Source: an uncultured Gammaproteobacteria bacterium
GTDB taxonomy: Bacteria; Pseudomonadota; Gammaproteobacteria; Chromatiales; Chromatiaceae
DNA length: 18,968 bases
Direction of reading: 5' to 3'
Assembly: GCA_937926265.1 (NCBI GenBank)
Contig: CALAZS010000142.1
Coordinates: 1 to 18,968, forward strand
This document shows, one piece after another, positions 1-7,310 of this stretch. The notes beneath the pieces were generated by a model, which was given only the letters and a program-made list of their open reading frames with translations, was not told the DNA's origin and did not search any database. Position numbers and translations under genes: made by a program. The first letter of the stretch is position 1. Each line of letters opens with the position of its first letter.

Positions 1-2
1 TA

Positions 3-1343
3 ATGGGACAAAAATATTTTGGAACCGACGGTATCCGCGGTCGGGTAGGACAGGGTAACATCACCCCTGAATTTGTATTACGCCTGGGTTGGGCTGCAGG
101 TCAGGTACTTGGCAAAGGTCCCGGCAGTAAAATACTGATCGGCAAGGATACGCGCAAGTCCGGCTATATGTTTGAATCTGCTCTTGAGGCAGGGCTCGTT
201 GCCGCCGGCATGGATATCATGCTGCTGGGTCCGATGCCTACACCTGCAATAGCTTATTTAACCAGAACATTTCATGCCCAGGCAGGTATCGTTATCAGTG
301 CATCACATAACCCGCACTATGATAACGGCATCAAATTCTTTTCCTCCAAGGGTAAAAAGTTGCCTGATGATATTGAACTGGCAATTGAGGCCGAACTGGA
401 GAAACCATTAACTACAGTTGATCCTGAGATTTTGGGTAAAGCGTATCGTATTTCCGATGCAGCTGGTCGTTATATCGAATTTTGCAAAAGTACTGTTCCC
501 TTATCACTCAACCTCAAAGGCTTAAAGGTCGTTGTCGATTGTGCCAACGGTGCAACTTACCACACAGCACCGCATGTGCTTTCCGAACTACGAGCCGATG
601 TTATAAGTATTGGCGATGAGCCCGATGGTCTCAATATCAATGATGGTATCGGTTCAACTCATACACAGTTGTTAAAAGAAACCGTGCTAAAGGAAAAAGC
701 TGATGTCGGTATTGCCCTTGATGGTGATGGTGACCGCTTGATTATGGTCGATCATAATGGCAATGAAATTGATGGCGATAACATTCTTTATATTATTGCC
801 CGCTCACGACAACGCATTGGCAGTATGAAAGGCGCCGTAGTTGGTACGGTAATGTCCAACCTCGGTCTAGAGCATGCCCTTTCCGGTATTGAAATCGATT
901 TTGAACGCACTGCAGTAGGTGATCGCTATATCCTTGAAAGACTGGAACAACAGTCCTGGATTCTGGGCGGCGAACCATCCGGCCATATCATCTGTAGAGA
1001 CCGTACCACCACAGGTGATGGCACCATCTCGGCATTGCAGGTGCTGGCTGAAATGGTGGAGACAGGTAAATCATTAGCTGAGTTATCTGGTGATATGAAT
1101 AAATATCCCCAGATTCTTGTGAATGTTAAACTGGGTAATGCCAAAGCTGCTGATGTTATGGCAGCGGACAAAATGAAACAGGCTGTAGCCGATGCTGAAG
1201 CTGAATTGGCAGATTCAGGTCGTGTTTTATTACGACCTTCCGGTACCGAACCTTTAATTCGTGTCATGGTGGAAGGCCGGGATGAAGGGCAGGTAAATCG
1301 TCTTGCCAATGAAATTGCAGATGTAGTCAGGGAAATTATTTAA
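3..1343 (+). CDS. glmM: Phosphoglucosamine mutase GlmM
   Basis: This enzyme interconverts glucosamine-6-phosphate and glucosamine-1-phosphate in the cytoplasm, the step leading to UDP-GlcNAc for peptidoglycan and LPS. The 446-residue product matches the usual length (about 445) and is colinear with E. coli GlmM from the N-terminal KYFGTDGIRGRVG onward. The active-site phosphoserine loop ISASHNP places the catalytic Ser at residue 101. The metal-binding DGDGDR is at 240-245, the sugar-specificity loop GGEPSGH at 322-328, and the phosphate-binding RPSGTEPLIRVMVEG at 411-425. All catalytic elements are present. The ATG at 3 is the family start. The first five bases read TAATG, so an upstream gene could end at positions 1-3; in many gammaproteobacteria that neighbour is folP, but it lies outside the window. 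The gene converges on rsgA with only 6 bp between the stops and no evident terminator. Confidence 0.97.
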   Translation: MGQKYFGTDGIRGRVGQGNITPEFVLRLGWAAGQVLGKGPGSKILIGKDTRKSGYMFESALEAGLVAAGMDIMLLGPMPTPAIAYLTRTFHAQAGIVISASHNPHYDNGIKFFSSKGKKLPDDIELAIEAELEKPLTTVDPEILGKAYRISDAAGRYIEFCKSTVPLSLNLKGLKVVVDCANGATYHTAPHVLSELRADVISIGDEPDGLNINDGIGSTHTQLLKETVLKEKADVGIALDGDGDRLIMVDHNGNEIDGDNILYIIARSRQRIGSMKGAVVGTVMSNLGLEHALSGIEIDFERTAVGDRYILERLEQQSWILGGEPSGHIICRDRTTTGDGTISALQVLAEMVETGKSLAELSGDMNKYPQILVNVKLGNAKAADVMAADKMKQAVADAEAELADSGRVLLRPSGTEPLIRVMVEGRDEGQVNRLANEIADVVREII

Positions 1344-1349
1344 AAGCTT

Positions 1350-2366
1350 TTAAAGCTTGCCAAGCATATGCAAAAAATTATCCAGGCGAATGCCTGATAT
1401 TTTTCCTTCCTGTTTTGCCTGTATCAACGCACAGCCGGGTTCAGCTGTATGAGAGCAGTTGCTGAATTTACAATGGCCGATTAAAGCTCTAATGTCCCTG
1501 TATCCCGTTTCCAGGCTATGCCGGTCAATTTCACCAAGGCGAAAACTTCTCACGCCGGGTGAATCAATTATGCGTCCATTGTTATCCAGAAAATATAACG
1601 TGCTTGCCGAGGTGGTATGTTGCCCCTGAGAGTTTTTATCAGAGAGTTTTTGGGTTTGTATATCCAGGTCTGGGATAAGTGCATTGGTTAACGAGGATTT
1701 TCCAACGCCGGACTGACCAACAAGGATGCTGGTTTTGTTCTGCAATAAATCTTTTAACGGCTGTAGTCCGCTCTGGATTTTGGAACTGATAAAAACAACC
1801 GGGTATTGAATATCCTGATAAGCTTTTAATCGATTGTTGAAAGTTTCTTTTTCAGCATCATCCAGCAAATCAGATTTATTGACTGCAATAGCAGCATCAA
1901 TTTGTGCGCGTTCAGCAGCGATCAGGTATTGGTCAATCAGGTATTCACTGGGCTCAGGTTGAGGTGAAATAACGATAATTAACTGGTCAATGTTTGCAGC
2001 GAGTGGTTTTTCTTCGCCACTGAAAGTTGATCTGCTTAAAACACTTGTTCTTGTTTCAACCGCAGTGACAACGCCTTCTGTTACATCAGGGTCTTCATGG
2101 GTTTTTTGCCAGATCACATGATCTCCGCAGGCAATATGTCCAAGGTTTTGCCGTACCTGGCAATGATAAATACTACTGTTTGAGGAATCTTCAGGGAGCA
2201 CCGCGAGGTGCTTTCCATATCGGCTGATCACAAGGCCGCTTTCAGCGATATTGTTATCAATCGGGTTTTCATCGAAGTCAGCCGGCTCAGCTGTTTTGAG
2301 TTTGCGCTTTTCCTGTAGGGCAGCGACGCGTTTTCGCTGCTGAATTGTAAGTTTTCTTTTAGCCAG
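1350..2366 (-). CDS. rsgA: Ribosome small-subunit biogenesis GTPase RsgA, probable CTG start
   Basis: RsgA is a circularly permuted GTPase that checks late 30S assembly and releases RbfA. With the start proposed here it has 338 residues: a basic N-terminal tail (AKRKLTIQQ..., about 1-45), an OB-fold from about VISRYGKHL, then the GTPase motifs in permuted order: NKSD at 163-166 (G4), P-loop GQSGVGKSS at 217-225 (G1), switch GQHTT at 248-252 and DSPG at 268-271 (G3). A C-terminal zinc knuckle uses Cys299, Cys304, His306 and Cys312. The start is unusual. The conserved tail begins with CTG (2366-2364), six bases after a GGAG. The open frame contains no ATG, GTG or TTG between its upstream stop (2435-2433) and a GTG at 2231, which would drop the conserved tail and give 293 residues. 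The gene follows the cytochrome gene by 11 bp and is probably co-transcribed. The identification is secure; the start is inferred. Confidence 0.95.
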   Translation of the reverse strand: MAKRKLTIQQRKRVAALQEKRKLKTAEPADFDENPIDNNIAESGLVISRYGKHLAVLPEDSSNSSIYHCQVRQNLGHIACGDHVIWQKTHEDPDVTEGVVTAVETRTSVLSRSTFSGEEKPLAANIDQLIIVISPQPEPSEYLIDQYLIAAERAQIDAAIAVNKSDLLDDAEKETFNNRLKAYQDIQYPVVFISSKIQSGLQPLKDLLQNKTSILVGQSGVGKSSLTNALIPDLDIQTQKLSDKNSQGQHTTSASTLYFLDNNGRIIDSPGVRSFRLGEIDRHSLETGYRDIRALIGHCKFSNCSHTAEPGCALIQAKQEGKISGIRLDNFLHMLGKL

Positions 2367-2376
2367 TTTAGGCTCC
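2364..2376 (-). promoter_or_regulatory. Shine-Dalgarno plus CTG start codon of rsgA
   Basis: On the minus strand the cytochrome stop is followed by CGGAGCCTAAACTGGCT. GGAG (2376-2373) is separated by six bases from CTG (2366-2364), an optimal spacing. The codons after CTG encode AKRKLT, which in RsgA homologues normally follows an initiator Met. No conventional start codon exists in the frame nearby. Confidence 0.7.
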
Positions 2377-2377
2377 G

Positions 2378-2647
2378 TTAAAACTTGTAATATTTGTTGT
2401 TTAAATGATTGACGACAGCATTGAGCATTTTGCTATCCATCTTTTGCGTAACAACATGATTACAACGGTCACGAAGATGGGTTTTTAAAGCGCCAAGGCT
2501 TTTAATTTTGCGATCACTGCGGGTGTAATATTCGCTGCCATGGCAGGAGCTGCACTGCTGTGCCAGGTAAGTATCGACATTAAAAGCAGAGACCTGGCTT
2601 GAGGCCAGCAAGGCAGCACCAATCACTAAAATAACGGATGTTTTCAT
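2378..2647 (-). CDS. Small periplasmic monohaem c-type cytochrome-like protein
   Basis: The product has 89 residues. It begins with a Sec signal peptide (KTS followed by a hydrophobic run, likely cleavage after SAFNV-proximal Ala21), so the mature protein is about 68 residues and periplasmic. It carries one haem c attachment motif, CSSCH at 32-36. Met70 or Met74 (KMDSKML) could be the distal haem ligand. An additional Cys62 lies in RDRCNH. The length is short for a class I cytochrome c, but the fold is plausible because the haem motif is near the N-terminus and a Met follows near the C-terminus. The ATG at 2647 has a good AGGAA five bases upstream, overlapping the stop of the M48 peptidase gene (8-bp gap), so the two are almost certainly co-transcribed. 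The electron partner is unknown. I do not recognise a named family member. Confidence 0.82.
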   Translation of the reverse strand: MKTSVILVIGAALLASSQVSAFNVDTYLAQQCSSCHGSEYYTRSDRKIKSLGALKTHLRDRCNHVVTQKMDSKMLNAVVNHLNNKYYKF

Positions 2648-2655
2648 ATTAGTTC

Positions 2656-3942
2656 CTAAGCAGGTTGAGTTGCTGAATCATTATTAGTATCAGTATTAGG
2701 GATAATTTTAGAGGAAATATGCGCAATCCGCACTGGCGCTGGCGGATGACTGTGATGGAACGCAGAATATAGCGGATCAGTTGTAAGGGTATTGGCATTG
2801 TCCCGGTACAGCTTAACCAGGGCAGTGATCAAATCTGAGCCATTAGCCTGTTCAACGGCGAATTCATCTGCTTCGAATTCATGTTTTCTGGAAAACCAGG
2901 AACTGACTGGCTGCAAAAAGAAAGTAAAAACTGGGGAGGCCAGTACAAACAAAAGCAGGGCGAGTGCGTCGTTTTGCTGATCAACTCCCAACCCGTTAAA
3001 GAACCAGGACTGGTCAATCAGCCAGCCGAGTACAGCAAAACCGGCCAGGGTCATCAATGCCATACTGACAAGGCGTTTTAAAATGTGCCTGCGTTTGAAG
3101 TGTCCAAGTTCATGGGCAAGAACTGCTTCAGTTTCGCTAGGGGTTAGCTGGGTTAACAAGGTGTCAAAAAATACGATACGCTTGTTTTTACCAAAGCCGG
3201 TAAAGTAAGCGTTGCCATGGCTTGATCTTTTCGAGCCATCCATGACGAACATGCCATTGTCTTCAAAGCCGCAGCGTTTTAACAAAGCAGACAACATTGC
3301 GCGCAGTTCACCATCCTTTAATGGCTCAAACTTGTTGAATAAAGGTGCGATAAATGTCGGGAAAGCCCAGGTCATAAACAGGGCGAATGTCATCCAACTG
3401 GCCCAGGCATATAACCACCAGTAGGTACCACTTTGATCCATTAGCCATAAGATAACCCAGATGACCGGGCCGCCAATTGCAATGGTAAGGGCAAAATTTA
3501 ATAATAGATCTTTAACAAAACGCGCGGGTGTTTCACGGTTGAAGCCGAACTTTTCTTCCAGGACAAATGTGTTCCAGGCTGACATTGGCAAATCCAGGAT
3601 TGCCATTAGCAACATGATAACAAGAATAAAAACAGTCCCCTGAATGACGCCATCAGAATTTAAGCCTGAAGTGATTTCATAAACAAACTGGATACCGCCA
3701 CCCAGTGTCCAGGCAATCAGCAGTGCGGCGCCGATAACAAGCCCAAGGTTGGCGAATTTAAGTTTTGCAAAGGTGTAGTTGGCAGCTTTCTGATGATCCT
3801 GAAGGGAAATTAGCTCCGAAAACTCATCTGGCACCTTGTCTCTGTGAGATTCAACATATCTTCTCTGTCGGAAATTTAACCAGAGTTCTGTTAATAGCCC
3901 GGCAGCGATGAAAATTAAAAATAGCCAGCTGAATTCATTCAT
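2656..3942 (-). CDS. Ste24-type M48 family membrane zinc metallopeptidase
   Basis: This is an inner-membrane zinc protease of the CAAX-protease (Ste24) branch of family M48. The 428 residues contain the M48 N-terminal membrane domain with hydrophobic segments near 5-22, 64-82, 100-120, 147-168 and 175-195. The Ste24 signature DGSKRSSHGNAYFTG follows at 235-249, then the zinc motif HELGH at 277-281, two further membrane segments (about 292-310 and 326-345) and EFEAD at 355-359, where Glu355 is the expected third zinc ligand. HSHPPAPVRI at 398-407 is also typical of the group. Bacteria lack prenylated CAAX proteins of the yeast type, so the substrate is unknown; membrane-protein quality control is an inference. 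The ATG at 3942 is preceded by a weak AAGTGAA. It leads the leftward block with the cytochrome and rsgA. Confidence 0.93.
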   Translation of the reverse strand: MNEFSWLFLIFIAAGLLTELWLNFRQRRYVESHRDKVPDEFSELISLQDHQKAANYTFAKLKFANLGLVIGAALLIAWTLGGGIQFVYEITSGLNSDGVIQGTVFILVIMLLMAILDLPMSAWNTFVLEEKFGFNRETPARFVKDLLLNFALTIAIGGPVIWVILWLMDQSGTYWWLYAWASWMTFALFMTWAFPTFIAPLFNKFEPLKDGELRAMLSALLKRCGFEDNGMFVMDGSKRSSHGNAYFTGFGKNKRIVFFDTLLTQLTPSETEAVLAHELGHFKRRHILKRLVSMALMTLAGFAVLGWLIDQSWFFNGLGVDQQNDALALLLFVLASPVFTFFLQPVSSWFSRKHEFEADEFAVEQANGSDLITALVKLYRDNANTLTTDPLYSAFHHSHPPAPVRIAHISSKIIPNTDTNNDSATQPA

Positions 3943-4043
3943 TTCACTTGTTTCTCAATCTGTTAAACTTTTATCCTTAGAATTCTACATTAGATAACAA
4001 CGAAAAAAACTGAGAGATTTATTGGGAGATTTAAGGAACTATC
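3943..4043. promoter_or_regulatory. Divergent intergenic region between M48 peptidase and orn
   Basis: This 101-bp AT-rich gap lies between two divergently transcribed genes, so it must hold start signals for at least one of them unless transcription enters from further away. A TAAGGA Shine-Dalgarno precedes the orn ATG. I saw only poor -35/-10 candidates on either strand (for example TTGTTA with AGGATA, 17-bp spacing, on the minus strand) and do not commit to one. Confidence 0.45.
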
Positions 4044-4595
4044 ATGCCACACTCTGATACCAACCTGATCTGGATTGACCTTGAAATGACCGGCCTCGAA
4101 CCTCAGGAGGACGTCATTATTGAAATTGCCACGCTTGTGACTGACGAAAACCTGAATCACCTGGCTGAAGGTCCGGTTGTGGCAATTTTTCAACCCGATG
4201 AGATTATGGATAACATGGATGAATGGAATACCACCCAGCATGGTAAATCCGGATTAACACAGCGGGTTAAGGAAAGTGAATTTTCAGTCAGGGACGCAGA
4301 ATTGCAGACACTGGAATTTCTTAAAGAGTGGGTTCCAGCGGGTGCATCACCAATGTGCGGTAACAGCATCTGCCAGGATCGCCGCTTTATGGCCAGACTG
4401 ATGCCTGAACTCGAGGCTTTTTTTCATTACCGTAATCTTGATGTCAGTACTCTGAAAGAACTTGCCAAACGTTGGCGACCTGATATTTACAAAAATTTTG
4501 AAAAAAATTCACTGCACCTGGCGATGGATGACATTAAGGATTCTATCAATGAGCTGGTTTACTATCGTCAGAATTTCCTGATACAGGACAGCTAA
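4044..4595 (+). CDS. orn: Oligoribonuclease Orn
   Basis: Orn is a 3'-to-5' exoribonuclease that degrades RNA dinucleotides, including the pGpG left after c-di-GMP breakdown. The 183-residue product is near the usual size (about 181) and has the complete DEDDh set: Asp12 and Glu14 in IDLEMTGLEP, Asp112 in SICQDRRF, His158 and Asp163 in HLAMDDI. The ATG at 4044 has AAGGA seven bases upstream and starts at the family position. The gene is read divergently from the M48 peptidase and converges on queG, with 32 bp between stops. In many gammaproteobacteria orn lies next to rsgA; here the peptidase and cytochrome genes separate the two. Confidence 0.97.
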   Translation: MPHSDTNLIWIDLEMTGLEPQEDVIIEIATLVTDENLNHLAEGPVVAIFQPDEIMDNMDEWNTTQHGKSGLTQRVKESEFSVRDAELQTLEFLKEWVPAGASPMCGNSICQDRRFMARLMPELEAFFHYRNLDVSTLKELAKRWRPDIYKNFEKNSLHLAMDDIKDSINELVYYRQNFLIQDS

Positions 4596-4606
4596 ATCTC
4601 CTGTAT
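4576..4606. other. Overlapping hairpins spanning the orn stop codon
   Basis: An 8-bp perfect stem, ATACAGGA (4581-4588) with TCCTGTAT (4599-4606) and a 10-nt loop, brackets the orn stop codon. A competing 5-bp stem, TCCTG (4576-4580) with CAGGA (4584-4588), shares the middle segment. Neither is followed by a T-run on either strand, so this is not a typical intrinsic terminator. It may be an RNA 3'-end structure or a chance palindrome between convergent genes. Confidence 0.4.
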
Positions 4607-4627
4607 AAACCAGCCAGCTGTAATCAG

Positions 4628-5695
4628 TCAGCTTTCGTTCAGGTTGTTAATAGCCCAATCGATGTGCTCAAGCAGCATATTTGACTCAGTTACATTTTTC
4701 TTTTGTTCAAGCGCATTTAAGGTTTCTTTATTTTTATTGCTGTTGCCAAGGGCAATAGCAATATTCCTTAACCAGCGTTGATGGCCTATGCGCCTGATCG
4801 CTGATCCTTCGGTTTTCTTTAAAAATTTTTCTTCATTCCAGCTGAAGAGTTCGAGCAGGGTGGCGGTATCAAGTTCGTTTCTAGGATGAAAATCTGTTTC
4901 CTGTGTGTGTTTGGCAAAGCGATTCCATGGACATACCTGTTGACAGTCATCACAGCCGTAGATGCGATTTCCAATTGCCTTTCTGAATTCAACCGGAATA
5001 GTGTCTTTGAGTTCAATCGTCAGGTAAGAAATACATCGCCTGGCATCAAGCTGGTATGGGGCCACAATCGCATCAGTTGGGCAAATGTCTATACAGGCAT
5101 TACAGTCACCGCAGTGAGCAGTGGTTGGGTTATCAGTTGGTAACGGCAGGTTGGTGTAGATTTCTCCAAGAAAAAACCAGGAGCCGGCATCACGGTCCAA
5201 CAGGTTGGTATGCTTGCCTATCCAGCCGAGCCCGGCTTTTTCAGCAATGGCTTTTTCCATCACGGGTGCAGAATCAACAAATACACGGTAACTGTGATTT
5301 TCCGATTGAAGGTAATCGTTGATTTTTTCAGCCAGTTTTTTTAAACGATTGCGCATCAGCTTGTGATAGTCACGGCCTAATGCATACCTTGAAACAAAAG
5401 CGCGGCTTTTATCTTCGAGTATATCCTGCGGCAGCTCGTTTTCTTCCGGCAGGTAATCCATGCGGCAGGAAATGATGCGCGCTGTGTTTTTAACCAGAAG
5501 CTCCGGCCGAGTACGTTTTTTTCCATGAATCGCCATGTAGCTCATTTCACCCTGGAAATTCTTCCCCAACCAGTCCTGCAGGTGTTCTTCTGCATCGGTC
5601 AGGTCAGTATCGGTAATTCCGGTTTTCTGGAAACCAAGTTCGTTTCCCCAACGCTTAATATTGACGGCGAGTTGTTGTAGTGTTGAGGTATTCAC
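4628..5695 (-). CDS. queG: Epoxyqueuosine reductase QueG
   Basis: QueG performs the last step of queuosine synthesis in tRNA, reducing epoxyqueuosine using cobalamin and two [4Fe-4S] clusters. The 355-residue product (E. coli about 379) has the N-terminal GFQKTGITDTDL, the cobalamin-pocket segment FVDSAPVMEKAI with the likely catalytic Asp141, and GLGWIGKHTNLL. The cluster cysteines are 195, 198, 201 and 205 (CGDCNACIDIC) plus 221, 248, 251 and 255 (CDDCQQVC). A short HEAT-like C-terminal part follows. The start is a GTG at 5695: the next in-frame codon but one upstream is a stop (TAA, 5701-5699), and homologues align from this point. No Shine-Dalgarno is visible, and the upstream DNA consists of 12-bp repeats. 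Queuosine synthesis therefore seems to require cobalamin in this organism. Confidence 0.95.
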   Translation of the reverse strand: MNTSTLQQLAVNIKRWGNELGFQKTGITDTDLTDAEEHLQDWLGKNFQGEMSYMAIHGKKRTRPELLVKNTARIISCRMDYLPEENELPQDILEDKSRAFVSRYALGRDYHKLMRNRLKKLAEKINDYLQSENHSYRVFVDSAPVMEKAIAEKAGLGWIGKHTNLLDRDAGSWFFLGEIYTNLPLPTDNPTTAHCGDCNACIDICPTDAIVAPYQLDARRCISYLTIELKDTIPVEFRKAIGNRIYGCDDCQQVCPWNRFAKHTQETDFHPRNELDTATLLELFSWNEEKFLKKTEGSAIRRIGHQRWLRNIAIALGNSNKNKETLNALEQKKNVTESNMLLEHIDWAINNLNES

Positions 5696-5697
5696 AA

Positions 5698-5745
5698 TTT
5701 AGGTCACAGTTTAGGTCAAAATTCAGGTCACAATTCTGGTAATTA
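5698..5745. repeat. 12-bp imperfect tandem repeats at the queG/nnr divergent region
   Basis: Three close copies of a 12-bp unit, TTTAGGTCACAG (5698-5709), TTTAGGTCAAAA (5710-5721) and TTCAGGTCACAA (5722-5733), are followed by a degenerate copy, TTCTGGTAATTA (5734-5745). The queG start itself lies in a related TTCACAA (5691-5697). The array fills the first half of the 88-bp divergent gap. It could be an operator array or a slippage product; the remaining half (5746-5783) shows no clear promoter to me. Confidence 0.75.
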
Positions 5746-5783
5746 TTGGCTGATCAGGTTTTATCCAAATAAAGAGTAACCTT

Positions 5784-7310
5784 ATGACAGAGTATCGAAT
5801 AATGCCAACCACGGGTGATTTGCCTTATGCGCTTTATACGGCGCAGCAGGTGCGTCATTTTGATGAACTGGCAATTAATCATTTCGGTATTTCCGGTTTT
5901 GAGCTGATGGGGCGTGCTGGAGCGGTAGCATTCGAGGCTATGCTTAAACGCTGGCCGGATGCCAGGACGGTTCTGGTATTTTGTGGCAGTGGCAACAATG
6001 CAGGTGATGGCTATGTCGTCGCGCTGCGTGCACATGAAGCCGGACTGAATGTCAGTGTTATCGAGCTTGGTGATGTTGAGAAAATGTCAGTTGAGACACG
6101 TCGATACAGAGAGCAATATCTGAATGCAGGTGGAGTGTTACAAAAGCAAAAGGCTTTACCAAAATTACTTAATGCAGATGTGGTGGTCGATGCGCTGTTT
6201 GGCACAGGCCTCAATGCAGAAGTGAAGGGACATTGGGTAGAAGCCGTAGAGGCTATCAATCGATTTAACTTGCCGGTGATGTCACTGGATGTACCCTCAG
6301 GCCTGCAGGCTGATACCGGTCAGGTACTTGGGTGTGCCATTAAAGCTGATTTAACCGTGACATTCATCGGCCTGAAACAGGGCTTGTTTACAGCAGAGGG
6401 CAAAGGCTGTTGTGGAGAGATTATTTTCAACGCGCTGGATGTGCCTGCCAAAGTATATGCCAGCGAGATTTTGTCCTGTCGTCGTATTGACTGGAGCAAG
6501 CTTAAACATTCAATTTTGAAAAGAGCGCGTTCTTCTCACAAGGGTGATTATGGTCACGTGCTTATCATCGGTGGCAATGAAGGTTTTTCCGGCGCGGCTC
6601 GCCTTGCCGCCGAAGCTGCATTAAGAAGTGGAGCCGGACTGGTTTCGGTAGCAACTCGTGCATCTCATGCCGTAATGCTTAACCTGGGCAGGCCTGAAAT
6701 CATGGTGCATGCAGTTGAGACTGCAGCGGATTTAAAATCGTTGCTTGGTAAAGTGTCTGTTGTCGTATTAGGTCCCGGGCTGGGGAAAGACAGTTGGGCA
6801 ACCACCATGTATGAGAGGGTTATCAATGATGCGACACCATTGGTATTGGATGCAGATGGATTGAACCTGTTAAGCGACAACCCAATCCGTTTTCCCAATA
6901 CACGGCGCGTGATAATCACGCCTCATCCCGGTGAGGCAGGCCGTCTGTTAAATATTTCCAGTCGCGAGATTAATCGCAACAGGTTTGACTCGGTTGAAAA
7001 ACTCCATCAACAATATGACTGCAGCGTGGTTTTGAAAGGTGCAGGCACATTGATCTGCAGTTCGGGCTCCCAGCCGGTAGCACTTTGTTCTGATGGCAAC
7101 CCGGGTATGGCGTCAGGAGGTATGGGTGATGTGTTGGCCGGTATTACAGGCACAATGCTGGCACAGAATGATGATATCGACCTTGCTGCCTGCCTGGCTG
7201 TGTCACTACACTCGGCTGCAGCTGATGTCGCTGCTACAGCTTCAGGGGAGATTGGATTGTTAGCTTCAGACTTGTTTGATCCGATACGGAGACTGGTCAA
7301 TGCCGATTAG
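5784..7310 (+). CDS. nnr: Bifunctional NAD(P)HX epimerase/dehydratase Nnr
   Basis: Nnr repairs hydrated NADH and NADPH: the N-terminal domain epimerises NAD(P)HX and the C-terminal domain dehydrates the S form using ADP. The 508 residues contain the YjeF_N domain (about 1-225) with CGSGNNAGDGYVVA at 67-80, DALFGTGL at 136-143 and LDVPSGLQADTG at 168-179. The ribokinase-like domain (about 240-505) has HKGDYGHVLIIGG at 252-264, VLGPGLGKD at 328-336, DADGLNLL at 356-363, TPHPGEAGRLL at 379-389 and the catalytic SGGMGDVLAG at 444-453 (Asp449). The ATG at 5784 has a modest AGAG upstream. This is the first gene of the rightward cluster, and its 3' end overlaps tsaE by 11 bp, so the two are probably translationally coupled. 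Confidence 0.96.
   Translation: MTEYRIMPTTGDLPYALYTAQQVRHFDELAINHFGISGFELMGRAGAVAFEAMLKRWPDARTVLVFCGSGNNAGDGYVVALRAHEAGLNVSVIELGDVEKMSVETRRYREQYLNAGGVLQKQKALPKLLNADVVVDALFGTGLNAEVKGHWVEAVEAINRFNLPVMSLDVPSGLQADTGQVLGCAIKADLTVTFIGLKQGLFTAEGKGCCGEIIFNALDVPAKVYASEILSCRRIDWSKLKHSILKRARSSHKGDYGHVLIIGGNEGFSGAARLAAEAALRSGAGLVSVATRASHAVMLNLGRPEIMVHAVETAADLKSLLGKVSVVVLGPGLGKDSWATTMYERVINDATPLVLDADGLNLLSDNPIRFPNTRRVIITPHPGEAGRLLNISSREINRNRFDSVEKLHQQYDCSVVLKGAGTLICSSGSQPVALCSDGNPGMASGGMGDVLAGITGTMLAQNDDIDLAACLAVSLHSAAADVAATASGEIGLLASDLFDPIRRLVNAD

Noticed and set aside
926..1309. A 127-codon antisense open frame inside glmM
   Set aside because: It is fully embedded in a conserved gene, rich in Ser/Thr/Pro from reverse-frame translation, with no ribosome site or context.
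1341..1365. AAAAGCTTTT palindrome and GCTTG/CAAGC between glmM and rsgA as a bidirectional terminator
   Set aside because: The stems are very short and AT-rich and lack a T-run after a GC stem, so I could not support a terminator.
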